Below are positions 8,694-15,165 of a DNA stretch of 15,255 nt, one piece after another; position 1 is the first letter of the stretch; the number at the start of each line of letters is the position of its first letter. This stretch comes from Chitinophagales bacterium. Its GTDB lineage: Bacteria > Bacteroidota > Bacteroidia > Chitinophagales > UBA2359. The stretch is taken from the NCBI GenBank assembly GCA_020629335.1, contig JAHDDN010000095.1, forward strand, positions 1-15,255. The letters are read 5' to 3'. The translations under genes were made by a program, and so were the position numbers. The notes under the pieces are model-generated. The model saw only the letters and a list, made by a program, of their open reading frames with translations, had not been told where the DNA came from and did not search any database.

Positions 8694-8793
8694 ATGTTGG
8701 CTCGTGCTGCGCACTTCGCTTTTACAAGCGCAGCGGGAAGCCCCAAATTTAGATAATTGTCTATTTGTATATTGCTTAATTTCTTCATCAGTT

Positions 8794-8955
8794 TATAGTC
8801 CTCCACGTCAGGATTTGTGAAAAGTTGATGAAGCTATTTTTTTGACTCGCAAGGCGAAAAACGAAGGCAACGCATCGCGTTGGTGAGGCTTTTTAACGCA
8901 GCGAGGCGAGAAAATAGCCAATCAAAATTCACAAATTTCGACGTGGTGGACTATA
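8794..8955. repeat. 162 bp palindromic element with long terminal inverted repeats
   Basis: The left end (from 8794, TATAGTCCTCCACGTC) and the right end (to 8955, GACGTGGTGGACTATA) are inverted repeats that stay paired for about 28 bases through ATTTGTGAA, with about 4 mismatches. Weaker pairing continues inward (left AGCTATTTTTTTGACTCGC against right GCGAGAAAATAGCC). The length and structure suit a non-autonomous, MITE-like element. Its sequence is unrelated to the 7495 and 7880 elements. Confidence 0.75.
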
Positions 8956-8962
8956 TAATATT

Positions 8963-8986
8963 ATTAGGGCGGCAAGTCGTCCTAAT
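8963..8986. repeat. Small stem-loop
   Basis: ATTAGGGCG (8963-8971) pairs with CGTCCTAAT (8978-8986), allowing one G-T pair, around a six-base loop. It lies immediately right of the 162 bp element and contains the first of the GGGCGGC motifs. Confidence 0.45.
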
Positions 8987-9065
8987 GATAAATATATAAT
9001 CGCTATTTGTAGGATTTGGGCGGCGAGCCATTACTAATTAACTATTTGGGCGGCTATATCCTGCT

Positions 9066-9192
9066 TTCCGCTCTTATGTGGCTATGCTACTCCTACTCTG
9101 CTAAGTGCTGCTTGTCTCTTATTGGAGCCTGCGCATCACTAAGCGTCGTAAGTCGCAGCATTGACGCCACATACCGCTTCTATCAGGGCCGC
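9066..9192 (+). repeat. Dispersed repeat family, copy 2 (forward)
   Basis: The most complete copy in the window. Bases 9066-9155 align without gaps to 15166-15255 at about 82 of 90 positions. Bases 9066-9185 align in inverted orientation to 8520-8637. The right end, 9166-9192, matches a fragment at 12184-12210 at 25 of 27 positions. It is preceded by TTTGGGCGGC, a motif also found upstream of the copy at 15166. Confidence 0.85.
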
Positions 9193-9242
9193 ATTCTTAC
9201 CATCCTGAAGAGGTGGATTTGATGATATTTAAGGGTTTTTCA

Positions 9243-10019
9243 TCATTTTACCATTTGCTTTGCCCATTCATTATCTTTTTTTAAGAGATTTCGCAGGGAA
9301 TGTTTGATGATCCATTTTCTTTCTTTGCTGATATCTTCAGTTCCTTTCCATTCTTCTAATAATGATTGGGCTATTTCAAAGTTATCCTTTAAGATATCAT
9401 TGATACAGTTCGCAACTGATTTTTGAACATATTTAGAGCTATCGTCTTTTAAGTTATTCAAAATCGGCAGAATAAGTTCAGGATTTTCTATAAACATATC
9501 TAACTTTGATGCCCAAGGAAGTCTTGGTCTAACTCCTTCACTGGCCAATCTTCTGATATGTCTATTCTTAGCTTTAGACCATTTTAGCATACGTTTCAAA
9601 GTCTTTTTTGGTGCTTTTTCTATAAAGGGCCGAATGGTATACTCTCCAGTATTTCGCTTGGTGATCTCTTCTATGGCTTTCATAGAAATATCGTGATTTT
9701 TCAAGCCATATTTCTCGACATATTTAGCAATAGGCATGATCCAATAAAAATTGGTAAACATACCCGTTTCTTCTTCATTCTCTGGCCCTAAGGTTTGCAT
9801 CAATAAATGGAGTCCTTTTTCGTAGTCTTCTCCCAAGTACTTATAAAGCTCATCTGCAATGGCCTCTACCCTATCTTTCAGTTCTAAATCAGGTACTTTT
9901 TTATCGACTGCTTGAATGAATTGCTTCTTTGCAAAATCTGGTTTAACTTCGATAATATTATTTGCTAATAATTTTGCTAAGTCTTTATCAAACCAGAGTT
10001 TTAGTTTTTTAAATGCCAT
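9243..10019 (-). CDS. DNA alkylation repair protein, AlkC/AlkD-like
   Basis: A 258-residue all-helical protein of the HEAT-like-repeat DNA glycosylase superfamily, which removes 3-methyladenine and 7-methylguanine type lesions from DNA. The hallmark R-R-L-A-S-E-G-V-R-P-R-L-P-W is at residues 156-169. It is followed by a helical repeat with I-L-N-N-L-K-D-D-S-S-K-Y-V-Q-K-S-V-A-N (185-203), typical of AlkC-like members. Many Lys and Arg residues suit DNA binding. The length is normal. The start codon lies 25 bases after the stop of the HNH nuclease gene on the same strand, so the gene could be transcribed with the ATPase/HNH pair. Whether it works with them or is just the next gene cannot be decided from the sequence. 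The AlkC versus AlkD assignment is uncertain. Confidence 0.88.
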   Translation of the reverse strand: MAFKKLKLWFDKDLAKLLANNIIEVKPDFAKKQFIQAVDKKVPDLELKDRVEAIADELYKYLGEDYEKGLHLLMQTLGPENEEETGMFTNFYWIMPIAKYVEKYGLKNHDISMKAIEEITKRNTGEYTIRPFIEKAPKKTLKRMLKWSKAKNRHIRRLASEGVRPRLPWASKLDMFIENPELILPILNNLKDDSSKYVQKSVANCINDILKDNFEIAQSLLEEWKGTEDISKERKWIIKHSLRNLLKKDNEWAKQMVK

Positions 10020-10044
10020 GATTTATTGGTATTTAGTAGTGATT

Positions 10045-10908
10045 TTAACTTAAATTATTTTCTTTTTTATACTCCTCAAAATAGTCCAGCATCTTTATTC
10101 TTAAAACATTTATCAATTTAGTCCCAATAAAGTAATCAAAGTATTTAAAGATAAAGGTGTAATACAAACTCATTTCATGGTCTTCATAAGTTCCATGAAC
10201 GATTCTATCAAATATTACTTCTAAGCTTCCCTTAAATCTTGGTTCATTCAAATGATCTAAAAATCTACTAAAGCTTAAGGTTATTTCATTTAAAATGTCT
10301 TTTCTAATCTTTATTCTTTTTCTTCTTAAGTCTCTTCTGTTTAATTTAAATACAGCTATTGTTTCTTCTCCAAAATCTGTTCTGTCTCGCATTCTACCAT
10401 TTCTATCGAATATAAAATGCCTTGCAACATGATTATCAGTTTCAGGATTTACTAACAATGGATTTTCGATTAAATTTAACCAGTTTATATCATAAGGTAA
10501 AAAAGGGTGAATATTTTGAGTATTTATATGCTTACTTACTCTGTTTCCCTTTATTGGAAACTTATTATGTTTACTTCTATTACAACTTGAACACAAAGGA
10601 ATGAGATTTGACCATTCATAGGCTAACCAATAATAACCCGGATTATTATATTGAGTATGGGTTTTATTATCTCTAGCTTTTTTAGGTCGGAAATGATCTA
10701 CTTGTAACTCAATGCCTCTATCTCTTTCGCAAGCTGCACATTTATTCTTATATAATTTTGTTAATTCTTCAATAGTTGTATCCCTATAACATTTACTATC
10801 TGCTTTATGAGCATTTTGGGTGATTAAAATATCGGCTTTTATAGTATCCCACTTTGCATCCATTAAGCCTATCGGCGGATTATTCAAGTCTTTTGTTCTT
10901 GAAACCAT
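10045..10908 (-). CDS. HNH endonuclease, PtuB-like (Septu defence)
   Basis: A 287-residue nuclease of the zinc-bound HNH type. Two CxxC knuckles (C57/C60 and C106/C109) would hold a structural zinc. Between them lies V-D-H-F-R-P-K with D71/H72, then N101 in W-S-N-L-I-P-L-C, with N110 and H114 after the second knuckle. This order is that of the HNH proteins paired with AAA ATPases in Septu systems (the PtuB component, TIGR02646-like). In that model it cuts nucleic acid once the ATPase partner is triggered by phage infection. The C-terminal half is helical and basic, without a recognised domain. The ATG directly follows the TAA of the ATPase gene, so translational coupling is expected. No signal peptide or membrane segment is seen. 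Confidence 0.85.
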   Translation of the reverse strand: MVSRTKDLNNPPIGLMDAKWDTIKADILITQNAHKADSKCYRDTTIEELTKLYKNKCAACERDRGIELQVDHFRPKKARDNKTHTQYNNPGYYWLAYEWSNLIPLCSSCNRSKHNKFPIKGNRVSKHINTQNIHPFLPYDINWLNLIENPLLVNPETDNHVARHFIFDRNGRMRDRTDFGEETIAVFKLNRRDLRRKRIKIRKDILNEITLSFSRFLDHLNEPRFKGSLEVIFDRIVHGTYEDHEMSLYYTFIFKYFDYFIGTKLINVLRIKMLDYFEEYKKENNLS

Positions 10909-12069
10909 TTATTTATCTGTATTAAAAAGGTCTTCAGGAAAAAGGCTTTCATCAAGATTTCGTAATCTTTCTTTGGCTTTTTCTAATTCCTCAATTTCAT
11001 TATAATCGTCTTCTGTTCTAATTGCATCAATATCAGGATTATTGCTAGATTCAATTTCAGACAGGTCAAAGATATCGGATGTAAAGACGGCATTAGGTAA
11101 TAAATATTTCATATCTCGCTCCAACTTCTTTAATCTTTTAATCATAATCCCATCGTCATTTGTTTGTTCAACTTTAAGAAAAATTGACTGTTCAGGCGCA
11201 CCTAATAATGGGATTGGACTATGTGTAGAAGCGATAAATTGAACATTAGGAAAGTATTTACTTAATACGCTTGGTATTTGTTTTTGCCATCGAGGATGAA
11301 GGTGTAATTCTATTTCATCTATAAGTACAATTCCTACTAATTCATTAGGGTTTTTAATTTCTGGCTGAGTTATAAATAGTTGAATTACCAAATCTCCGAT
11401 TACACCTATTAATGCTTTATATCCAGAGCCTAATAATTCTTTTTTCACTCCTGATTGTGGATTGCCATTTTGGTCTTTTTCAAAATAAAGTACTGTTTCT
11501 TCTGTTTCATTAATTGCTATATCATGTAAGCCAAGCAGATCAATTAGAAGCTCTTTAGTCCAAGTAAATCTGGTAAGAAATTTTTCTCGATCTTCATCGG
11601 AGATATTGCGTAGTTCTGATTTTAATTTCCATTTAATCATTTCGAATTCAATATTCCTTAAAATCGTTCTTTCTTTGAATAATCTATCAACACCCGTATT
11701 CCCAGCACTTAGTTCTTGTTGAGAAATTTCTGCTAAAGTTTCCAATCGGCTGGAGCCATAACAAGTAAGAAATAAAAAATTACTATTTCTCTCAAAATTT
11801 ACTTCGCCAGAATCTTTTAATTGTACACCGAAAGTATCATCAGTATTTAATATAATTTTAGAAGTCATTTGAGGTCCTGAATTGGCGATAGTATCATTAA
11901 TAATGTTGTCTATTGGATTTAAAGAGGTAGCAATAGCTTGAAGAAATACTGTTTTGCCAAATCCGTTTTCTCCTGTAATAAAGATCCATTTAGATTCAGG
12001 CAAATCATTTAATTCGACTCTCTTGATTTTTTTAAAATTATTGATATAAATTGATTTCAAACAAAACAT
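10909..12069 (-). CDS. AAA/ABC-type ATPase, PtuA-like (Septu defence)
   Basis: A 386-residue SMC/ABC-like ATPase. The N-terminus (S-I-Y-I-N-N-F-K-K-I) is the usual first strand of the AAA_15/AAA_23 group. Walker A is G-E-N-G-F-G-K-T (33-40). A signature-like L-G-S-G-Y-K-A-L follows at 213-220, Walker B is I-V-L-I-D-E with D251/E252 and the L-H-L-H-P that follows, and the switch histidine is H283 in S-T-H-S-P. About 165 residues between Walker A and the signature form a helical insertion. The protein ends about 100 residues after H283 in an acidic tail. It has no room for the TOPRIM nuclease domain of OLD proteins, so any nuclease activity must come from the adjoining HNH partner. The arrangement fits PtuA of Septu, on the short side for that family. 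No reverse transcriptase lies next to it, which argues against the retron version of this pair. Confidence 0.87.
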   Translation of the reverse strand: MFCLKSIYINNFKKIKRVELNDLPESKWIFITGENGFGKTVFLQAIATSLNPIDNIINDTIANSGPQMTSKIILNTDDTFGVQLKDSGEVNFERNSNFLFLTCYGSSRLETLAEISQQELSAGNTGVDRLFKERTILRNIEFEMIKWKLKSELRNISDEDREKFLTRFTWTKELLIDLLGLHDIAINETEETVLYFEKDQNGNPQSGVKKELLGSGYKALIGVIGDLVIQLFITQPEIKNPNELVGIVLIDEIELHLHPRWQKQIPSVLSKYFPNVQFIASTHSPIPLLGAPEQSIFLKVEQTNDDGIMIKRLKKLERDMKYLLPNAVFTSDIFDLSEIESSNNPDIDAIRTEDDYNEIEELEKAKERLRNLDESLFPEDLFNTDK

Positions 12070-12183
12070 ACATTTTCTTCTTTTATGATAACATGATTAT
12101 CCAAACTAATACTACTTCAAATTTAAGAAATACTATTGTATTAATTCTTTTTATACTGATAAAATTATTTTCAGTAGCAATAT

Positions 12184-12210
12184 GCGGCCCTGATGGCAGC
12201 GGTATGTGGC
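12184..12210 (-). repeat. Fragment of the dispersed repeat family
   Basis: This 27 bp stretch is the reverse complement of 9166-9192 with two mismatches (GCGGCCCTGAT... to ...GCGGTATGTGGC). Only the right end of the family unit is present, followed by a T-run. Confidence 0.7.
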
Positions 12211-12218
12211 TTTTTTTG

Positions 12219-12246
12219 TATTGAGTACAGGGTATTGGGTAGTGAG
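12219..12246. repeat. Heptamer tandem repeat (TATTGAG-like)
   Basis: Four adjacent 7-base units: TATTGAG, TACAGGG, TATTGGG, TAGTGAG. The array ends 5 bases before the 3' end of the minus-strand GNAT gene, the same placement as the octamer array near the lipoprotein gene. Confidence 0.65.
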
Positions 12247-12250
12247 AAAA

Positions 12251-12706
12251 TTATATAAAATGCAATTTCATCCCCTCATGAGAGGCTTTGAACCCTAATT
12301 TCTCATAAAATCGGATCGCATCTGGCCTTTTCTTATCGGAGGTTAATTGTAGGAGGTGTGCGCCTCTTTCTTTGGCTCCTTCTATGGCCCAAAGAAACAA
12401 TTTTTCACCTATACCTTTTCCTCTTTGATCATCTCTAATTCGTACGGCTTCTATTTGAGCTCTGATTCCGCCTTGATAGGTTAGGTACTGAATAAAGGAG
12501 AGTTGAAGCGTACCAATTATTGCTTGTTCTTCATTCTCTATGACCATTAATTCTTGATTGGGATCATTATTGATTTGTTCAAAAGCTTGATAATATTTTT
12601 CGGGCAATGGGTCTTTGAAGTCTTCCCTTAATTTACCTAATTTATCATTGGCAATCATCTGAACGATCTCAAATACATCTTCTTTTGTCGCTTTTCTGAA
12701 GTTCAT
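12251..12706 (-). CDS. GNAT family N-acetyltransferase
   Basis: A 151-residue acetyltransferase that moves an acetyl group from acetyl-CoA to an amine; the substrate cannot be read from the sequence. The fold is complete: N-terminal F-R-K-A-T-K-E-D-V (helix 1), a beta-4 strand I-E-A-V-R-I, the acetyl-CoA pyrophosphate loop R-G-K-G-I-G (95-100), and the C-terminal A-I-R-F-Y-E-K-L-G-F-K-A motif of the family. The length is typical. It is a single gene on the minus strand, separated from the ATPase operon by 181 bp with repeats and from the SRPBCC remnant upstream by about 100 bp. Confidence 0.93.
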   Translation of the reverse strand: MNFRKATKEDVFEIVQMIANDKLGKLREDFKDPLPEKYYQAFEQINNDPNQELMVIENEEQAIIGTLQLSFIQYLTYQGGIRAQIEAVRIRDDQRGKGIGEKLFLWAIEGAKERGAHLLQLTSDKKRPDAIRFYEKLGFKASHEGMKLHFI

Positions 12707-12809
12707 ATTTTTTAAGTTTAGGGTTATTGGATGAATGAATTGCTACCCATTAAACTCCTTCGGATATTCAAGCATTCCAGTTACACTCCTTATATTCATA
12801 ATCTACATT

Positions 12810-13073
12810 TTATGCTTCTGCTAATTCTTTTAATTTTTGATTCATCGTTTCAAATCCTGCTTTGGTATCTCGATCTAACTTTTTGCTGAATGGTCCGACT
12901 AATAAACCATTGAAGATCTCTTCATGCTTAAAAGTAATCGTGCCATCCTGATTATCTTCGATGACAAAACTATGCTCACCATCAAAGATAATGATACCCC
13001 CGAATATAGCAATAATTAAGCATTTCTTGAGAATTACAAGCTTGCAAAAAATGAGAAACCAAGCCCAAAGCAC
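12810..13073 (-). pseudogene. Truncated SRPBCC-domain protein (remnant)
   Basis: The last 60 or so residues (F-D-G-E-H-S-F-V-I-E-D from about residue 30, then G-T-I-T-F-K-H-E-E, G-L-L-V and the C-terminal helix D-R-D-T-K-A-G-F-E-T-M-N) are a clear C-terminal half of an SRPBCC (START/polyketide cyclase-like) ligand-binding protein. Such proteins are normally about 145-150 residues. Here only 87 codons are open, and the first 27 or so form an unrelated hydrophobic, Cys-rich stretch. No N-terminal half is visible before the divergent vWA gene at 13127. The simplest reading is a gene whose 5' half was deleted. A short expressed protein cannot be excluded. Confidence 0.6.
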
Positions 13074-13126
13074 CTAAATTTGAAGTGTGAAAAGCAAAAA
13101 TTCATTAACTCTAAAATTAATTCAAG

Positions 13127-13774
13127 ATGAAAAACAAGAAAACTTATTATCAAATTATCTTAGATCGTTCGGGATCTATGAGCGACTGTATTGATGTAAC
13201 GATTAGCGGATTCAACGAGCAATTACAATTGATCAAGAAAATGAAGCAGAAATTTCCCGAGCAAGAATTTGTGATCTCCTTGGCTACTTTTAATCAAGAG
13301 GTACAGCCCATTTTACAAATGGTAAATCCTAATGAAGCCCAACTACTAAATCGAGAAACTTATGTACCTGATGGTATGACGGCACTCTATGATGCCATTG
13401 GTCAGTCAGTCATGAAACTAAAGGATGTGGCTGGTAAAGAAATTGATAATGATGAAGCGACAGCTGTGGTTGTTATCATAACTGACGGACATGAAAACTC
13501 CTCTCGATTCTTCAATTATGCTGGCATCAGTAAATTAATCAAAGAATTAGATGCACAGAAAAACTGGACCTTTAGTTATTTAGGTGCTACGATTGATGCT
13601 GTAAAAATTGCAGAAAGCCTAAATGTAAGAACCGCTAATTCTGTTTCCTTTGAAAAAGCATCAAGCAGTCGTACTTGGAAGCGCTTAGCGCAATCCAAAA
13701 TGCGCTATTACGCTAAAAAAAGCGCTGGAGTTGTAAGCGATGAAATGATTATTGATGAAAAGGATATGGATTAA
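13127..13774 (+). CDS. von Willebrand factor type A domain protein
   Basis: A 215-residue protein made up almost entirely of one vWA domain, which binds a divalent metal and a protein partner. The MIDAS site is complete: D13-x-S15-x-S17 in I-L-D-R-S-G-S-M, T85 in P-D-G-M-T-A-L-Y, and D120 in I-I-T-D-G-H-E-N. There is no signal peptide or membrane helix, so it is probably cytoplasmic, as in TerY-like or AAA-coupled vWA proteins. The tail (about 180-215) is basic then acidic, without a domain. No MoxR-type ATPase or tellurium-resistance gene lies beside it. A strong hairpin 12 bases after the stop separates it from the next plus-strand gene. The partner and role are unknown. Confidence 0.9.
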   Translation: MKNKKTYYQIILDRSGSMSDCIDVTISGFNEQLQLIKKMKQKFPEQEFVISLATFNQEVQPILQMVNPNEAQLLNRETYVPDGMTALYDAIGQSVMKLKDVAGKEIDNDEATAVVVIITDGHENSSRFFNYAGISKLIKELDAQKNWTFSYLGATIDAVKIAESLNVRTANSVSFEKASSSRTWKRLAQSKMRYYAKKSAGVVSDEMIIDEKDMD

Positions 13775-13785
13775 AATCATCTAAT

Positions 13786-13815
13786 AGTAGAGCATCAATG
13801 TATTGATGCTCTACT
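13786..13815. terminator. Strong hairpin after the vWA gene
   Basis: A perfect 14 bp inverted repeat (13786-13799 with 13802-13815) around GT, so in practice about a 12 bp stem with a short loop. It starts 12 bases after the stop codon. Only TTTA follows, so the T-run is weak, but the position and stability suit a transcription terminator. Confidence 0.7.
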
Positions 13816-13876
13816 TTACCAAATCACTAAAAAAATGCTTAAATTTAATGTCGAAAAAACACTAAAATAGCCATAC

Positions 13877-15016
13877 ATGAAAATACATCTTTTTAGAACG
13901 AATAACTTTCCGATAGAAGAATTTGAAGCGGTGGTATCATTGCTACAAAGCTATCCTGGGGTAATTAAATTTATTCCTTCTAATCTGGTAGGCAAAATCC
14001 ATTCTGATCTATTATGGGAGGAAAAATGGGAAAAGCAAGTCTTTAATAAATTAGGCCCGCCTCCTATGGAAAGTATTGCGGAACGATTCACTGTGAGAAA
14101 AAAGGTATTTCCTACCAAGGTTACCTTAGCTCCTTGGGTGGAGTTTTTTAAAGTGTGTAATCTTTTACGCCAAGAAGCTGATATTGGAGATGATGAAATG
14201 GTGTTTCTATTAAGTGGGACTCGCAATGAAAGTAATTGGTTCTCTGGTTTAGATCCTCATGCTGCAAACGTTTTTATCCATACACAAGATTGGGATTATT
14301 TTATTGGGGGAGATAATCGTTTCCCCATTGCTTATCAGATCGGTGCCGCTTTGCTTAGGAGGCAAATGTTTACGAGTTACGCCAACTTAGAAGAAAAGGT
14401 CCATACGATTCCCAGAGGTTGTATGAATGATTATTGTGGGGATAAAAAAGAAGTGCATCTCAAACTACGTACCGCAGATATTTGTGGAGACTGCCAAAAA
14501 AGAATTAAAGAGAAAGGAGTAGATGGATTGCTATTCCAGCATGTCACTTCCATCTTTGAAGGCATTCGTACCCAAATGCTTTTCAAGGAGCGATTCGACT
14601 ATCAATTAAAGCCTTCTCGATTGGCGATTCGTGGGCCGATGATGAATGTACATTTAGTAGATATGGGCAATCAAAAAATTCCTTTTAATCCAAAGGAGAA
14701 AGCCATCTATCTACTCTATCTCCAAAACGAACAAGGCCTAACTTCCGCCGAGTTCATCGACCAAGAATCCCAATTGCGAAAAATCTATCATGCCGTCACC
14801 ACTCGCGCAGAATTAGCCGCTATCGAGAATGTAATTAAAAACTTAGTCAATGTCCATAGCAATGAATTATCTGTCACCAGCTCTCGCATCAAAAGCAAGA
14901 TCAAACGCATAGTCGGCGAACAGATGATGTCGCATTATATTATTGATGGAGCACGTGGCGCCAAGAAGCAGATTGAGCTGGAAAGGAGCTTGGTGGAATG
15001 GGAAGAAGAATTCTAA
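13877..15016 (+). CDS. Hypothetical protein with four-cysteine metal site
   Basis: A 379-residue protein I do not recognise by name. It has no signal peptide or membrane helix. The middle has a conserved-looking block, F-L-L-S-G-T-R-N-E-S-N-W-F-S-G-L-D (110-126), then V-F-I-H-T-Q-D-W-D-Y-F (132-142). Next comes a zinc-ribbon-like site: C182/C187 in G-C-M-N-D-Y-C and C203/C206 in T-A-D-I-C-G-D-C. The C-terminal part (about 268-379) begins with I-P-F-N-P-K-E-K-A-I-Y-L-L-Y-L and ends with a basic helical stretch and Y-I-I-D-G-A-R-G. It is reminiscent of a winged-helix output domain, as in response-regulator tails, which is inference only. There is no HExxH protease motif. The start at 13877 follows the hairpin after the vWA gene. 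A role in sensing or regulation is possible but unproven. Confidence 0.8.
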   Translation: MKIHLFRTNNFPIEEFEAVVSLLQSYPGVIKFIPSNLVGKIHSDLLWEEKWEKQVFNKLGPPPMESIAERFTVRKKVFPTKVTLAPWVEFFKVCNLLRQEADIGDDEMVFLLSGTRNESNWFSGLDPHAANVFIHTQDWDYFIGGDNRFPIAYQIGAALLRRQMFTSYANLEEKVHTIPRGCMNDYCGDKKEVHLKLRTADICGDCQKRIKEKGVDGLLFQHVTSIFEGIRTQMLFKERFDYQLKPSRLAIRGPMMNVHLVDMGNQKIPFNPKEKAIYLLYLQNEQGLTSAEFIDQESQLRKIYHAVTTRAELAAIENVIKNLVNVHSNELSVTSSRIKSKIKRIVGEQMMSHYIIDGARGAKKQIELERSLVEWEEEF

Positions 15017-15083
15017 ACAGATTTTCAGATAACAGACGATTAGAACAATAGACTCTTATTGATTTATTATTATTTGGGCGCAT

Positions 15084-15158
15084 CCCGATTCTTATTTTTC
15101 ATCGGCCTGTAGGGGCGGTACCTATGTGTCCGCCCGCCGATGAAAAATAAGAATCGGG
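15084..15158. repeat. Large inverted repeat with 23 bp perfect arms
   Basis: The arms 15084-15106 and 15136-15158 are perfect reverse complements. Inside them GGGCGG (15113-15118) pairs with CCGCCC (15130-15135). The loop region reads TGTAGGGGCGGTACCTATGT, a wording close to a GTAGGGGCGG...CCGCCC palindrome known from intergenic DNA of many bacteria. It lies 67 bases after the stop of the 379-residue gene and directly before copy 3 of the dispersed repeat. It could also act as a terminator. Confidence 0.85.
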
Positions 15159-15165
15159 TCGGGCT

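Larger units (their letters stand above)
8435..9242. other. Gene-poor, repeat-rich region
   Basis: About 800 bases without a convincing gene. The content is two inverted copies of a GC-richer repeat (8520-8637 and 9066-9192), a heptamer array (8661-8693), a 162 bp palindromic element (8794-8955), a small hairpin (8963-8986) and three direct GGGCGGC motifs (8967, 9018, 9048). The short ORFs here read through the repeats and share peptide stretches only because the DNA repeats. Confidence 0.75.
12070..12250. other. Intergenic leader of the ATPase operon with repeat fragment
   Basis: The AT-rich right-hand part next to the ATPase start must hold that operon's promoter. No good TAnnTTTG box is seen on the minus strand. 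The left-hand part beside the GNAT gene carries a repeat fragment and a heptamer array, listed separately. Confidence 0.5.

Noticed and set aside
8490..8806. Two overlapping 74-codon minus-strand ORFs
   Set aside because: They read the dispersed repeat and heptamer array. The peptide shared with the ORF at 9016 (M-W-L-C-x-S-Y-S-A-K-C-C) follows from DNA repetition, and there is no known domain.
9016..9222. 68-codon plus-strand ORF
   Set aside because: It is a reading of the dispersed repeat copy 2, and its unusual Cys/Ser-rich composition matches no family I know.
9220..9245. TGATGA/TCATCA hairpin at the end of the alkylation repair gene as a terminator
   Set aside because: The stem is only 6 AT-rich pairs and overlaps the stop codon; too weak to claim.
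10909..12706. Retron with Septu effectors
   Set aside because: No reverse transcriptase is encoded near the ATPase/HNH pair and no msr/msd-like structure is seen; the upstream neighbour is a GNAT protein.
13951..14226. 91-codon minus-strand ORF opposite the 379-residue gene
   Set aside because: Antisense shadow of a well-patterned coding frame, with no domain.
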